A stretch of DNA of 64,000 nt from Clostridium chauvoei (GTDB taxonomy: Bacteria; Bacillota; Clostridia; Clostridiales; Clostridiaceae): contig NZ_CP018624.1 of assembly GCF_002327185.1 (NCBI RefSeq), forward strand, positions 1,302,001-1,366,000, read 5' to 3'. The position numbers and the translations under genes are program-made. This document shows positions 39,661-49,500 of this stretch, piece after piece. Under the pieces are notes generated by a model, which did no database searches, had not been told where the DNA came from, and saw only the letters and a list, made by a program, of their open reading frames with translations. Numbering within the stretch: position 1 is the first letter of the stretch; each line of letters begins with the position of its first letter.

Positions 39661-40259
39661 TTACCTAATATATTTTTAAGAAAAGATAATCTATGTATAT
39701 CACATGAACCTACTTTTTTTAAGTACTCCACATGTTTTTCAGTACCATACCCTGAATTTTCTTCAAAACCGTAGTTAGGATATTTAAAGCTATATTCTTT
39801 CATTAAATTATCTCTATATACTTTAGCTATTATAGATGCAGCTGCAATACAAGCTGATTTAGTATCTCCTTTTATTACTGACTTATTATCTATTTGTATA
39901 TTTTTCACTAAATATCCATCAGATAAAACTAAATCTGGTTTTATATACATTGAAGTACAAGCATCAAGAAATACTTTATTATTACAATAAGCTATCCCCT
40001 TATCATCTATTTCTTTATTAGACGCTTCTTTTATTGAATAAGCTAAAGCTTTTTTCTTTATTACTTCTGAAAGTTCTTCTCTTTTTTTCTTTGATATCTT
40101 TTTAGAATCATTAAGCTCCAAAATAATATCCTCATCTAAAGCATTTAAATCTAAAATAACAGCAGCTGCTACAATAGGGCCTGCTAAAGGACCTCTACCA
40201 ACCTCATCTACCCCTGCAACATATTTATATTCTCCAAAAGATCTATCAAAGCTATACAT
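39657..40259 (-). CDS. rnhB: Ribonuclease HII (catalytic domain)
   Basis: Removes ribonucleotides and RNA primers from RNA-DNA hybrids. The 200-residue protein has the first catalytic motif [21 protein letters not shown] with the D-E-G-R-G signature, [11 protein letters not shown], and [16 protein letters not shown]. Bacillus RNase HII is about 255 residues, with an N-terminal extension of some 60 residues; that extension is absent here, and the next upstream ORF resembles it. The SD is weak (TAAGAG). The stop TAG overlaps the yraN stop on the other strand. Confidence 0.94.
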   Translation of the reverse strand: MYSFDRSFGEYKYVAGVDEVGRGPLAGPIVAAAVILDLNALDEDIILELNDSKKISKKKREELSEVIKKKALAYSIKEASNKEIDDKGIAYCNNKVFLDACTSMYIKPDLVLSDGYLVKNIQIDNKSVIKGDTKSACIAAASIIAKVYRDNLMKEYSFKYPNYGFEENSGYGTEKHVEYLKKVGSCDIHRLSFLKNILGN

Positions 40260-40273
40260 ATTTTTTACTCTTA

Positions 40274-40468
40274 TTACTTCATCTTGATACTTTTTCTTTT
40301 CTTTTTTATTTTAGTACCTAAACTTTGAACATTTTTTCTAGTATCTGAAGATAAACCTTCTATTATTTTATTAATTTCTTCTTTTTTTATTAATTCTTTA
40401 ATATTTAACTTATCTACTTGTTCTTTTATAACTTTATAACTTAATTTAGAGATATCTGAAAAATCCAT
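40274..40468 (-). CDS. Small protein resembling the N-terminal domain of RNase HII
   Basis: A 64-residue, strongly basic, probably helical protein. Its start overlaps the rbgA stop (TAATG) and its stop lies 14 bases before rnhB. As far as I recall, Bacillus RNase HII opens with an extension containing a segment like NDPRKSVQTL; here the ORF has [10 protein letters not shown] in the same relative place followed by a lysine-rich stretch, and begins with a similar helical pattern ([14 protein letters not shown]). I therefore infer it is the detached N-terminal domain of RNase HII. The frame differs from rnhB, and two consecutive stops (TAATAA) end it, so a single sequencing frameshift is unlikely. 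Confidence 0.55.
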   Translation of the reverse strand: MDFSDISKLSYKVIKEQVDKLNIKELIKKEEINKIIEGLSSDTRKNVQSLGTKIKKKRKSIKMK

Positions 40469-41358
40469 TATTCTTCTCCTTCTAATGTATCTTCCTCTTC
40501 TTCTAATACATCATCTGGTCTTTCTAATCCGATATTACCTACTTTTCCGCCTCTAAACTCATCTAAAAGTATTACTGCTATTCTATTATAGTCAATTTCT
40601 CCACCTTTTATTAGGCAACCTCTTTTTCTTGCAATTGCATCTAAAGTTTCTAATGGATCTTCACTTACCTCTGCAATTTTATATCTCTCTTTTAACTTAG
40701 CTCCATTATGTACTTGTAATCTCTTTACTAGATTATAAGCTAATTCTTCTATATCCATTATTTCATCTTTTATGGCTCCTGTAAAAGCAAGATTTAATGC
40801 AGTTCTCTCATCCTCAAATCTAGGCCATAATACTCCTGGAGTATCCATCATTTCTATATCCATTTTAGTTTTTATCCATTGTTTACTTTTTGTAACTCCT
40901 GGTCTATCCCCTGTTTTTGCTATATTATTTTTGGCCATTTTATTTATAAATGTAGATTTTCCAACATTAGGTATTCCAACAACCATAACTCTTGTTTGAA
41001 TTTTTATTAAACCCTTTGATTTTAACCTATCATGTTTTTCTTTAAGCAATAATTCTAATGTAGGCTTTATTTGATTTAATCCTTTACCTGTTATACAATT
41101 AGCTTCAATTACTTTAACATTTTCAGATGTCAAGTGTTTTATCCACATTTTCATAACACTTGGTTCTATTAAATCACTTTTATTTAATAATATTATTCTT
41201 GGTTTGTTTTCACATAATTTATCTATATCAGGATTTGCTGAACTTCTAGGTATTCTAGCATCTCTTATTTCTATAACAGCATCAACTAACTTAAGATTTT
41301 CTTTAATTTCCCTTTGAGTTTTTTTCATATGTCCAGGAAACCAGTTTATAGTAGCCAT
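40468..41358 (-). CDS. rbgA: Ribosome biogenesis GTPase RbgA (YlqF)
   Basis: A circularly permuted GTPase (order G4-G5-G1-G2-G3) acting late in 50S assembly in Gram-positives. The 296-residue protein begins INWFPGHMKKTQREIKENL, with G4 LLNKSDL, G1 VGIPNVGKSTFINKM and G3 DTPGVLWP. The C-terminal ANTAR-like domain follows. It precedes rnhB and follows rplS, matching the Bacillus rplS-rbgA-rnhB order. Confidence 0.95.
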   Translation of the reverse strand: MATINWFPGHMKKTQREIKENLKLVDAVIEIRDARIPRSSANPDIDKLCENKPRIILLNKSDLIEPSVMKMWIKHLTSENVKVIEANCITGKGLNQIKPTLELLLKEKHDRLKSKGLIKIQTRVMVVGIPNVGKSTFINKMAKNNIAKTGDRPGVTKSKQWIKTKMDIEMMDTPGVLWPRFEDERTALNLAFTGAIKDEIMDIEELAYNLVKRLQVHNGAKLKERYKIAEVSEDPLETLDAIARKRGCLIKGGEIDYNRIAVILLDEFRGGKVGNIGLERPDDVLEEEEDTLEGEE

Positions 41359-41440
41359 ATATTTTCCTCCTCATTTCTTTAGTATCTATATTATATCCAA
41401 AATTTTATTATTTTAATTTTTCAACATTATTTCCCTTAAA

Positions 41441-41470
41441 TTAAAGAAAAGGGACTTATTAAAGTCCCTT
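41441..41470 (-). terminator. Rho-independent terminator after rplS
   Basis: On the minus strand AAGGGACTT, a TAAT loop and AAGTCCCTT form a perfect 9-bp stem followed by TTCTTT. Confidence 0.8.
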
Positions 41471-41488
41471 CCTATCAACTAAATATAA

Positions 41489-41839
41489 TTATCTAGTCTT
41501 TAATTCTTTAACTTTAGCAGCCTTACCTACTCTATCTCTTAAGTAGAATAATTTAGCTCTTCTAACTTTACCTTTTCTAACTATTTCCATCTTTTCGATT
41601 ATTGGTGAGTTAACTGGGAAAGTTCTTTCTACTCCAGTTCCTAAAGCAACTCTTCTTACAGTGAAAGTTTCTCTTAATCCACCGTTTTGTTTCTTTATAA
41701 CTGTTCCTTCGAACATTTGAACTCTTTCTCTGTTTCCTTCTTTGATCTTAACATATACTTTAACAGTATCTCCTACCTTAAAGTTTGGAAGATCATTTCT
41801 GATTTGTTCTGCTTCAATAGCTCTTAATATTTCGTTCAT
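41489..41839 (-). CDS. rplS: 50S ribosomal protein L19
   Basis: A 116-residue L19, located at the 30S-50S interface. Recognisable segments are [56 protein letters not shown] and [18 protein letters not shown] structured leader and a strong promoter precede it, so it can be expressed apart from trmD. Confidence 0.97.
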   Translation of the reverse strand: MNEILRAIEAEQIRNDLPNFKVGDTVKVYVKIKEGNRERVQMFEGTVIKKQNGGLRETFTVRRVALGTGVERTFPVNSPIIEKMEIVRKGKVRRAKLFYLRDRVGKAAKVKELKTR

Positions 41840-41918
41840 TGTGTAAGTCCCTCCTTGTATAAATTTTTGACGTTCTTAACAAATACCTTTTGACAGAGGA
41901 CCGCCCGTACTAACACAA
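41839..41918 (-). promoter_or_regulatory. L19-type ribosomal protein leader
   Basis: The 5' leader of rplS starts with TTGTGTTAGT (41918-41909), which can pair with ACTTACACAA (41848-41839) just before the start codon (one mismatch). This long-range stem encloses the SD AGGAGGG and a smaller internal fold. L19 leaders of this kind are known in Firmicutes; I assign the family from position and the pairing, not from a model search. Confidence 0.5.
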
Positions 41919-41923
41919 AGGTT

Positions 41924-41952
41924 ATTTTAACATAATTATTATTATCTTTCAA
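41924..41952 (-). promoter_or_regulatory. Promoter of rplS
   Basis: The minus strand has TTGAAA, 17 bases and TAAAAT with an extended TG; the -35 box lies in the last codons of trmD. Confidence 0.65.
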
Positions 41953-42661
41953 TATTTTTATTTAATATTTTCATATCTTCCTTTGTTAATTTAACCTTTT
42001 TATATAGATCATTTCTTCTTTCTTTTGTTATAAGTAATGATTGTAATCTTCTCCATTTTCTTATATTTTCATGATGCCCTGAAAGTAAAACTTCTGGAAC
42101 TTTATCACCCTCAAAAACCTCTGGTCTTGTATATTGAGGATATTCTAATAACCCATCTGAAAAAGACTCATCCATATAGCTTTCTTCTTTTCCTAAAACG
42201 CCTGGTAATAATCTTAATACTGAATCAATTACTGGTATAGCAGCCATTTCTCCACCTGTTAATATAAAATCACCCAAAGAAACTTCCATATCTATATATT
42301 TATAAACTCTTTCATCTATTCCTTCATAATGACCACATATAAATATAAGTTCTTTTTCCTTAGAAAGGTTTTGTGCTAATTTTTGATTAAACTTTTTTCC
42401 CTTTGGCCCTAAAAAAATAACTTTACTATGGTCATCTTTTTTACAATGTCTTATAGCATCTACTAGAGGCTGAGGAGTCATAACCATTCCTGCTCCTCCA
42501 CCATATGGATAATCATCTACTTTTTTATGTTTGTTTAAAGTAAAATCTCTAATATTAATAGCTTTAATATCAACTATTCCCTTTTCCTTTGCTTTTCCTA
42601 TAATGCTATGATTAAAAATAGCAAACATTTCAGGAAATAATGTAAGAATCTTAATCTTCAT
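41942..42661 (-). CDS. trmD: tRNA (guanine-N1)-methyltransferase TrmD
   Basis: Methylates G37 of tRNAs reading codons starting with C or some G, protecting against frameshifting. The 239-residue knotted SPOUT protein shows [67 protein letters not shown] and the C-terminal [15 protein letters not shown]. The start at 42661 overlaps the last 11 bases of rimM. Confidence 0.96.
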   Translation of the reverse strand: MKIKILTLFPEMFAIFNHSIIGKAKEKGIVDIKAINIRDFTLNKHKKVDDYPYGGGAGMVMTPQPLVDAIRHCKKDDHSKVIFLGPKGKKFNQKLAQNLSKEKELIFICGHYEGIDERVYKYIDMEVSLGDFILTGGEMAAIPVIDSVLRLLPGVLGKEESYMDESFSDGLLEYPQYTRPEVFEGDKVPEVLLSGHHENIRKWRRLQSLLITKERRNDLYKKVKLTKEDMKILNKNIER

Positions 42662-43148
42662 CTTGCCATTCTCCAACTGGTTTAATTGTTATTATTCTAT
42701 TTTCCATATCTATATCTATAACTATATCTAAAAGAACTGGTATTAATAATTCTTTAGGTTCTCTTATCCAATACACATCATTGTTTTTGGTTTGAAGTAC
42801 ATCATATATTTTGCCTAAATTTTTCCCCTCTGTATCAATTACAGTACATCCTATTAAATCTGCTATAAAATAACAGTCTTCTTCTAGTTCAACCGCATCT
42901 TCTCTATATATTTCCATATATTTATTTTTATACTTTTCTGCTTCTTCTATAGTGTTTATACCTTCTATCTTCACTATAACTCTATCTTTTTGGAATTTAC
43001 AACCTAAAATTTTTCTTTCTTCACCATTAATTAATACAGATTCTAAGTCATTATATCTTTTAGGATCATCTGTAAGTGGTATAACTTTCATTTCTCCCTT
43101 TAACCCATGAGTATTTACTATTTTACCTACCCTTAAAATATCTCTCAA
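42651..43148 (-). CDS. rimM: 16S rRNA processing protein RimM
   Basis: A 165-residue 30S assembly factor binding S19, with a C-terminal PRC barrel. Segments seen are [28 protein letters not shown] and [33 protein letters not shown] favour the TTG at 43148 ([10 protein letters not shown]), following AGAGGTGAA; a GTG nine bases earlier lies within that SD. It precedes and overlaps trmD. Confidence 0.93.
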   Translation of the reverse strand: MRDILRVGKIVNTHGLKGEMKVIPLTDDPKRYNDLESVLINGEERKILGCKFQKDRVIVKIEGINTIEEAEKYKNKYMEIYREDAVELEEDCYFIADLIGCTVIDTEGKNLGKIYDVLQTKNNDVYWIREPKELLIPVLLDIVIDIDMENRIITIKPVGEWQDED

Positions 43149-43159
43149 AACGTTCACCT

Positions 43160-43217
43160 CTTAACGTATTTTATTATGTATATTATATTAATTTAAGTAT
43201 AAACTTAACGTATTTTA
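43160..43217. repeat. Two direct 14-bp repeats upstream of rimM
   Basis: CTTAACGTATTTTA occurs at 43160-43173 and again at 43204-43217, 44 bases apart. A TATAAT-like -10 element lies between them on the minus strand. The copy nearest rimM abuts its SD. A regulator or duplicated promoter region is possible. Confidence 0.5.
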
Positions 43218-43227
43218 ATTTATATGT

Positions 43228-43258
43228 GTAAAAAGAGTTAGGAAGCTCCTAACTCTTT
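43228..43258 (-). terminator. Rho-independent terminator after khpA
   Basis: On the minus strand AAAGAGTTAGGA and TCCTAACTCTTT form a perfect 12-bp stem with a 3-base loop and a short T run. The khpA stop codon TAG lies in the 5' arm. Confidence 0.85.
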
Positions 43259-43488
43259 ACATCAATAATTTCTACTACTACTTTTTTATCTTCTTTTACT
43301 GCTGCTGCTTTGATAACAGTTCTAATAGCTTTTGCTATTCTTCCCTGTTTACCAATTACTTTTCCCATATCTGCAGGAGCAACCTTTAGTTCCAGAATAA
43401 TTGATTGCTCTCCTTGAATTTCATTTACTTGAACTTCATTTGGATTATCCACTAGGGATTTAGCTATTACTTCAACTAATTCCTTCAT
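43249..43488 (-). CDS. khpA: KH-domain RNA-binding protein KhpA (YlqC)
   Basis: A 79-residue single KH-domain protein; MKELVEVIAKSLVDNP and the GxxG region DMGKVIGKQGRIAKAIRTVIKAA are diagnostic. KhpA binds RNA with KhpB/Jag in several Gram-positives. The ATG at 43488 matches the family start; another ATG lies six bases upstream. The only good SD, AGGAGGTGA, is more than 25 bases away, separated by a 10-bp hairpin that would bring it next to the start. It follows rpsP directly, as is usual. Confidence 0.9.
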   Translation of the reverse strand: MKELVEVIAKSLVDNPNEVQVNEIQGEQSIILELKVAPADMGKVIGKQGRIAKAIRTVIKAAAVKEDKKVVVEIIDVKS

Positions 43489-43494
43489 AAACAT

Positions 43495-43530
43495 CTGTAA
43501 ATCTATAAATAGATTACAGAGTCACCTCCT
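43495..43530 (-). promoter_or_regulatory. SD-hairpin-start arrangement for khpA
   Basis: On the minus strand AGGAGGTGACT is followed by CTGTAATCTA, a TTTA loop and TAGATTTACAG (one bulged T), and then immediately by the first ATG. Folding loops out 25 bases and would place the SD about five bases from that ATG. Confidence 0.6.
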
Positions 43531-43535
43531 AAAAA

Positions 43536-43781
43536 TTACTTATTGATTCCTGCTTGAGCGAAAAGTCTCTTAACTACATCTGTAGGTTGAGCACCATTTT
43601 GTACCCATTTAGTAGCCTTTTCTTCATTGATTTTGATTTCAGCTGGTTCTGTTAATGGGTTGTAGTAACCTATTTCTTCGATGAATCTACCATCTCTTGG
43701 GCTTCTTGAATCTGCAACTACTACTCTGTAGAAAGGTGCTTTCTTAGCTCCCATTCTTCTTAATCTAATCTTTACTGCCAT
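43536..43781 (-). CDS. rpsP: 30S ribosomal protein S16
   Basis: An 81-residue S16 ([42 protein letters not shown]). It is an early 30S assembly protein. AAAGGAGGTG precedes the ATG. It lies between ffh and khpA, the conserved ffh-rpsP-khpA-rimM-trmD-rplS order. Confidence 0.97.
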   Translation of the reverse strand: MAVKIRLRRMGAKKAPFYRVVVADSRSPRDGRFIEEIGYYNPLTEPAEIKINEEKATKWVQNGAQPTDVVKRLFAQAGINK

Positions 43782-43817
43782 GTTATTTTCACCTCCTTTA
43801 AAGGTTAAATTTTTATA

Positions 43818-45170
43818 TTAACTCATAAAAGGTAACTTTCCTAAGAATCCTTTTTTAGCTTTCTTTTGTAATGATTTCATTTGCTTCATTTGCTTTCTCA
43901 TCATATCAAAGCCTTTAATGAGTTTATTAACTTCTTGTAATGATGTACCTGATCCTTTAGCAATTCTTTTCTTTCTTGAAGAAGATCCAACTAAAAGTTT
44001 AGGATTTTTTCTTTCTTTTGGTGTCATGGAGTATATTATAGCCTTTACACTAGCTAATTGTTTTTCTCCTGCATCAAAATCTACATCTTTAAGTTCCTTT
44101 GGCATCCCTGGAATCATCTCCATTATCTTGCTTAAAGAACCTAACTTTTTCATTTGTTCCATTGCTGTTAAATAATCTTCATAATTAAAATCATTCTCTA
44201 GCATTTTAGCCCCTAAATCTTGGGCTTCTTTATCATCAAAAGCTGCTTGTGCTTTTTCTATTAATGAAAGAACATCTCCCATTCCAAGTATTCTCGATGC
44301 CATTCTATCTGGATAGAATACCTCAAGATCACTCATTTTTTCCCCTACCCCAATAAACTTAATTGGCTTTTCAGTCATATGTCTAATGGATAGAGCTGCA
44401 CCACCTCTTGTGTCTCCATCAAGTTTTGTTAATATAACACCAGAAAGATCTAATGAATTATTAAAACTTTCAGCAACATTAACAGCGTCTTGACCTGTCA
44501 TTGAATCTACAACAAGTAATATTTCATTTGGATTTACTTCAGATTTAACATCTTTAAGTTCTCCCATTAATTCTTCATCAATATGAAGTCTACCTGCTGT
44601 ATCTATTATTACAACATTATTTCCGTTTTCTCTTGCATTAGCAATACCTGCTTTTGCAATATCTACTGGGCTAACTTTATCACCCATTTGAAAAACTGGA
44701 ATGTCTATTTGCTTTCCTACAACCTCTAATTGCTTAATAGCTGCTGGTCTATAAACGTCACATGCAACTAATAGAGGTTTTTTATTTTGCTTTCTTAATT
44801 GTAGTGCCAGTTTACCACTCATTGTAGTTTTACCTGCCCCTTGTAGCCCTACCATCATAATTACTGTAGGTCCTACAGAAGAAAAGTTTAGTTTACTTTC
44901 ACTACCACCCATAAGATCAGTAAGTTCGTCATTAACGATTTTTATAACTTGTTGTGCAGGTGTTAAGCTTTCTAAAACTTCACTACCAACACACTTTTCG
45001 CTAACAGCTGATATAAATTTTTTAACTACTCTAAAGTTAACGTCAGCCTCTAATAACGCAAGCTTTACTTCTCTCATGACTTCTTTTATATCTTTTTCAG
45101 TTAGCTTTCCTTTGCCCTTAAGCTTTTTAAATGCTTCCTGTAACTTATCGGATAAACCTTCAAAAGCCAT
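43818..45170 (-). CDS. ffh: Signal recognition particle protein Ffh (SRP54)
   Basis: A GTPase that binds 4.5S/6S RNA and hydrophobic signal sequences for membrane targeting. The 450-residue protein has the N domain and the G domain (VGLQGAGKTTMSGKLAL, DTAGRLHIDEEL, TKLDGDTRGGAALS). The methionine-rich M domain ends RKQMKQMKSLQKKAKKG. It lies immediately after ylxM, and its receptor gene ftsY is 0.5 kb upstream. Confidence 0.97.
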   Translation of the reverse strand: MAFEGLSDKLQEAFKKLKGKGKLTEKDIKEVMREVKLALLEADVNFRVVKKFISAVSEKCVGSEVLESLTPAQQVIKIVNDELTDLMGGSESKLNFSSVGPTVIMMVGLQGAGKTTMSGKLALQLRKQNKKPLLVACDVYRPAAIKQLEVVGKQIDIPVFQMGDKVSPVDIAKAGIANARENGNNVVIIDTAGRLHIDEELMGELKDVKSEVNPNEILLVVDSMTGQDAVNVAESFNNSLDLSGVILTKLDGDTRGGAALSIRHMTEKPIKFIGVGEKMSDLEVFYPDRMASRILGMGDVLSLIEKAQAAFDDKEAQDLGAKMLENDFNYEDYLTAMEQMKKLGSLSKIMEMIPGMPKELKDVDFDAGEKQLASVKAIIYSMTPKERKNPKLLVGSSSRKKRIAKGSGTSLQEVNKLIKGFDMMRKQMKQMKSLQKKAKKGFLGKLPFMS

Positions 45171-45186
45171 GTTAACCCTCCTATGA

Positions 45187-45516
45187 TTATAAATCTTCTA
45201 AAGTATTTTTATACTTTTCATAGTCCTCTTCTGAAAGAGAATACTTTTCTTTCAAATCCTTTAAAAGTTCTAATATTACTTTTTCTCTATTTAAACTCTT
45301 CTTTAGTAAGTTAAGTCTACTTTCATAGGATAGAAATTGTTTATAACATCTCTTTATCAAATCATGAATAGCTTGACGACTTGTGTTATTTAATTCAGCA
45401 ATTTCACCTAAAGATAAGTCCTCATTGTAATAAAGCTCCATGATTTTATATTGTTTGTCAGTTAACAAGGGTCCATAAAAATCCATTAATATAGAGATTT
45501 CAACTCTATCTTCCAT
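45187..45516 (-). CDS. ylxM: YlxM, SRP-associated helix-turn-helix protein
   Basis: A 109-residue protein with a sigma-70 region 4-like helix-turn-helix: [40 protein letters not shown]. In streptococci YlxM interacts with SRP components and modulates their GTPase activity. The start at 45516 has AAGGTGAT upstream. A strong promoter directly precedes it, and it is 16 bases from ffh. Confidence 0.92.
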   Translation of the reverse strand: MEDRVEISILMDFYGPLLTDKQYKIMELYYNEDLSLGEIAELNNTSRQAIHDLIKRCYKQFLSYESRLNLLKKSLNREKVILELLKDLKEKYSLSEEDYEKYKNTLEDL

Positions 45517-45541
45517 AAATATCACCTTACCCACAAAAGAG

Positions 45542-45570
45542 ATTTTAACAAAACCATTCTAACCTGTCAA
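45542..45570 (-). promoter_or_regulatory. Strong promoter of ylxM-ffh-rpsP-khpA
   Basis: The minus strand has a perfect TTGACA, a 17-base spacer and TAAAAT with an extended TG, between ftsY and ylxM. This gives the SRP/S16 genes a start independent of smc, and so independent of IS copy 2. Confidence 0.8.
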
Positions 45571-45598
45571 GTATTTTTACTTAACACTTTAATTTTTT

Positions 45599-46510
45599 TT
45601 AAAATAATGCTTCTGCAAAGCTTTCTGCATCAAATTCTTGAAGATCATCAATACCTTCTCCTACTCCAATGTATCTAACTGGAATATTTAATGTGTTTTT
45701 AATTGAAATTACAACGCCACCCTTAGCTGTACCATCTAACTTTGTTAATATGATACCATCTATAGGACATACCTCCATAAATTGCTTAGCTTGAATAACT
45801 GCATTTTGTCCTGTTGTTGCATCTAATACTAATAGTGTTTCTTTATTTGCACCTTCATATTCTCTTTCAATTATTCTTCCTATCTTACCTAGCTCATCCA
45901 TAAGATTCTTTTTATTATGAAGTCTACCTGCTGTATCACATATTAAAAGATCTACATTTCTTGATTTAGAAGCTGTAATAGCATCAAAAACTACTGCAGC
46001 GGGATCTGAGCCTTCTTGATGTCTTACTAAGTCAACTTCTGCTCTTTTGCTCCAAACTTCTAATTGATCTATCGCAGCTGCTCTAAAAGTATCTGCTGCT
46101 GCAAGTAAAACTTTTTTACCTTCAGCCTTATTTTTTGCTGCAAGTTTTCCAATTGAAGTAGTTTTTCCCACTCCATTTACCCCTATAACTAAAAGAACTT
46201 CTTTACCATCTTTCTTTTCTGGTACTGAAACTCCTTCTAATAGCATATCTTTTATAACTGCTTTTAAAGCTGGATAAACTTCTTTAGTATCATTTATCTT
46301 TTCTTTTCTTATTTTTGCTTTTAATGCATCTATAATATCCATGGTAGTTTCCATACCTATATCTGACATTACTAGTATTTCTTCAAGTTCTTCATAAAGA
46401 TCATCATCAATTGTAATTGCAAGATTTAACGCTTCATTTATTTTATCTGTTAACGCATCTCTTGTTTTAGTTAGTCCTGTTTTTAAGTTGTCAAAAAATT
46501 TTCCAAACAC
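45599..46510 (-). CDS. ftsY: Signal recognition particle receptor FtsY
   Basis: A 303-residue SRP GTPase at the membrane. A short N-terminal region leads into the NG domain with VIGVNGVGKTTSIGKLAA, DTFRAAAIDQLEVW, CDTAGRLHNKKNLMDEL and TKLDGTAKGGVV. It lacks a long acidic A domain, like other Gram-positive FtsY proteins. The start is GTG at 46510 after AGGAGG. It follows smc by 12 bases. Confidence 0.96.
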   Translation of the reverse strand: MFGKFFDNLKTGLTKTRDALTDKINEALNLAITIDDDLYEELEEILVMSDIGMETTMDIIDALKAKIRKEKINDTKEVYPALKAVIKDMLLEGVSVPEKKDGKEVLLVIGVNGVGKTTSIGKLAAKNKAEGKKVLLAAADTFRAAAIDQLEVWSKRAEVDLVRHQEGSDPAAVVFDAITASKSRNVDLLICDTAGRLHNKKNLMDELGKIGRIIEREYEGANKETLLVLDATTGQNAVIQAKQFMEVCPIDGIILTKLDGTAKGGVVISIKNTLNIPVRYIGVGEGIDDLQEFDAESFAEALF

Positions 46511-46522
46511 TGCTTTATCCTC

Positions 46523-49500
46523 CTAATTGTTTTTAGTTAAATCTACTGAAACTACTTTGGATACTCCTTTTTCCTCCATAGTGATTCCATACATTATGTC
46601 ACTTGCCTCCATAGTTCCCTTTCTATGAGTTATTACTATGAATTGAATGTTATTTGAAAACTTCTTTAAAAATTCTGCATATCTATAAACATTAGCATCA
46701 TCAAGTGCTGCTTCTATTTCATCTAATATACAAAACGGCGTTGGTTTCATCTTTAATATAGCAAATAAAAGAGCTATAGCTGAAAGAACTTTTTCTCCAC
46801 CAGACATTAGATTTATATTTTGAAGTTTTTTTCCTGGAGGTTGAACATTAATATCTATATTAGCTGTTAATTCATCTCCATCTGAAAGTATAAGTTCAGC
46901 ATTTCCACCTTTAAAAAGTTCATTGAAAGTTTCATTAAAGTTTTCATTTAATATCTTAAAGTTTTCTTTAAATAAGCCTTGCATCTTAACTGTCATTTCA
47001 CTTATAACGCTTAAAAGTTCCTCTTTAGCCTTATTTAAGTCTTCTTCTTGTGAAGACATAAACTCATATTTTTCTACAACTTCTTCATATTCTGCTATTG
47101 CAGCTAAATTTACAGTTCCAAGTTGTGTAATTTTGCTTTTTAAAATGAAAATTTCATCTTTTATTTTAGAAACACTAGAAATTTCTATAGCAATCTCCAT
47201 AGCTTCTGCTAAAGTAAGATTTAGTTCTTCATTTAACTTTTTATAATATCCATCTCTTTCACTTTCACTTTTGGCATTTGCTATTTCTTTTTTATTTAAT
47301 TCATTTTCTTCAACTCTTATTATATCAACTAATTCATTAATTAGTCCCTCTTTTATTTTAGATTTATCTTTTAAAGAGATTTTTTCTATTTCATCATTTT
47401 TAAAAACTTCATCTAAAGTATTTATTCTATTTTTATACTTTTCTATTAAATCTTCTTTTTCTTCAATTTGTCTATTTAAATATACTATACTTTCTTCTTT
47501 TTCCCTAGCTTCTAATTTTAAAAATTTAATTTTTTCTTCTCTTTCAATCTCTTCTTTTTCTTTTCTTTTTATTTCAGAATATTTTCCTTGAAGAGATTCA
47601 TCTAATGTTGCTTTTTCTATCTTTAGTTTTATACTATTTTCTTTGTCTAATTCAACCTTTTTACTTTTATCTTCTAGTTTACTTTGAAGTTCTATAACCC
47701 TATTTTTATTTTCTTCATTTTTATTTTCAAGTTCATATAGTTTCTTCTCTTTATCTACTACTTGTTCTTTAAGTTTAGTTAAATTATCTTTGTTAAGTAA
47801 AAGTTCTTTTTTAGATACATCTAAGGAATTTTTTAATTTAAAAGCTTCATTTTTTAAAGCTTTTATTTCCCCTTCAAACTTAGTAATATCTATAGTTTTG
47901 CTATGCACATCATCACTTTTATTTAAATTATCTTCATCTAAAGATTGTACTTGCATTTTTATTTCTTTTAAATTTTTAAATTCTAATTCATATTTTTCTT
48001 TGTTTTTGGATATTAGCTCTTCAAGTTCTAAAAGTTCTCTTCTTCTACCTAAAATACTTGAATTATTTTTTTTATATATACTACCACCAGTTAAAGCTCC
48101 TCCTGAACTTATAACTTCACCTGCTAATGTAACTATTTTTATTTTATATTTTCCTAATTTAGATATTTTAAGAGCTGAATCCATATCTCTTGCAATAATA
48201 GTTTTTCCAAGACAATAATCCATTATATCTTTAAAGATAGGATTAAACTTTAATATATCTGAAGCTATGCCTAAATACCCATCTATATTTTGGATTTCCT
48301 TTTGTACTATTAGCCTATTTCCTTTAATTATATTAAGTGGAAGGAAGGTTGCTCTTCCTAGATTATTTTTCTTTAAATATTCTATAAGAAATTTTGCAAT
48401 TGTTTCATCTTTAGTAATTATATTAGATATCGCTCCACCTAAAGCAATTTCTATCGCAGTTTCATATTCCCTATCTACAGAAAATATTTCTCCTAAAACT
48501 TTAGTTCCTAAACCTTCTTTAATTTTGCCTGTTTCAATTCTTTCCATAAGCCTTTTCACAGACATTTGATATCCTTCATAACTCTTTTCTAAATCTTTAA
48601 GAGTTGTAAGCTTACCTTGCAGTGTATTTGTTTCTCTTGTAATATTTTTTATTAAAAGCTCTTTTTTCGTTACATTTCCATTTAATATAGCTATTTTTTT
48701 TCTATTTTCTAGTATATCATTTTGAATTTGTTGTCTTTCTTTAATAGCATTTTCTATATTTTCTTGTATTTCTTTTGTTGTTGCTAAGTTAATGCTTATA
48801 TTTCCCTCTATAGTCTTTAAGTTTGATTCACCATTAGCACTTAATTGATTTTTACTTATAATATCTTTCTCTAAAATCACTATACTATTTTTTATCTCAG
48901 ATATTTTTCTTAATATTTCAAATTCATCATCCTTTAAAACTTTAAGAGTATCTGATACTTCTTTAATTTCATTACTTAAATCCCTTATACTTTTTTCTAA
49001 AGCCTCTATTTCTTGCTCTTTATCTTGTTGATTTTTTATTTTTACTTCTAAATCCTTTAAAAGTATATCCTTTTCATTATTAGAATTTACTAAAGCTTCC
49101 TCTAACTCTTTTAAACTTAACTTATCCTTTTCTATACTTTCATTTAAATTATTTATTCTCTCTTTAAATATCTCTATATCACTAGAGCTTTTAGTAAGCT
49201 TATCCTTTTTGTTATAGTACTCCCTTTTCTCATGCTCATTTTTATTTTCTAGTTGTTCTATATTTTTATTTAAATCTAAAAGTTCTTCTTTATATTTTTG
49301 AAGTTTTAATCTCTTTTTTTCTACAGCATCTTTTCGTTCTATAATATCTTTATTAATGTTCTTTATTTCTTCTTCTATTTTTTCTATGTAGTATGTTAAA
49401 ATTGATACCTCTTTAACCTTTAAATCTTCTGCTAAAGTTTTGTATCTAATAGCCTTTTCTCTTTCTTCCTTTAAAGGACCTACTCTCTCTTCATATGTAG

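Noticed and set aside
40260..40276. Programmed frameshift joining the 64-aa ORF to rnhB
   Set aside because: Two consecutive stops end the small ORF and the next start is 14 bases on; I see no slippery heptamer or downstream stem.
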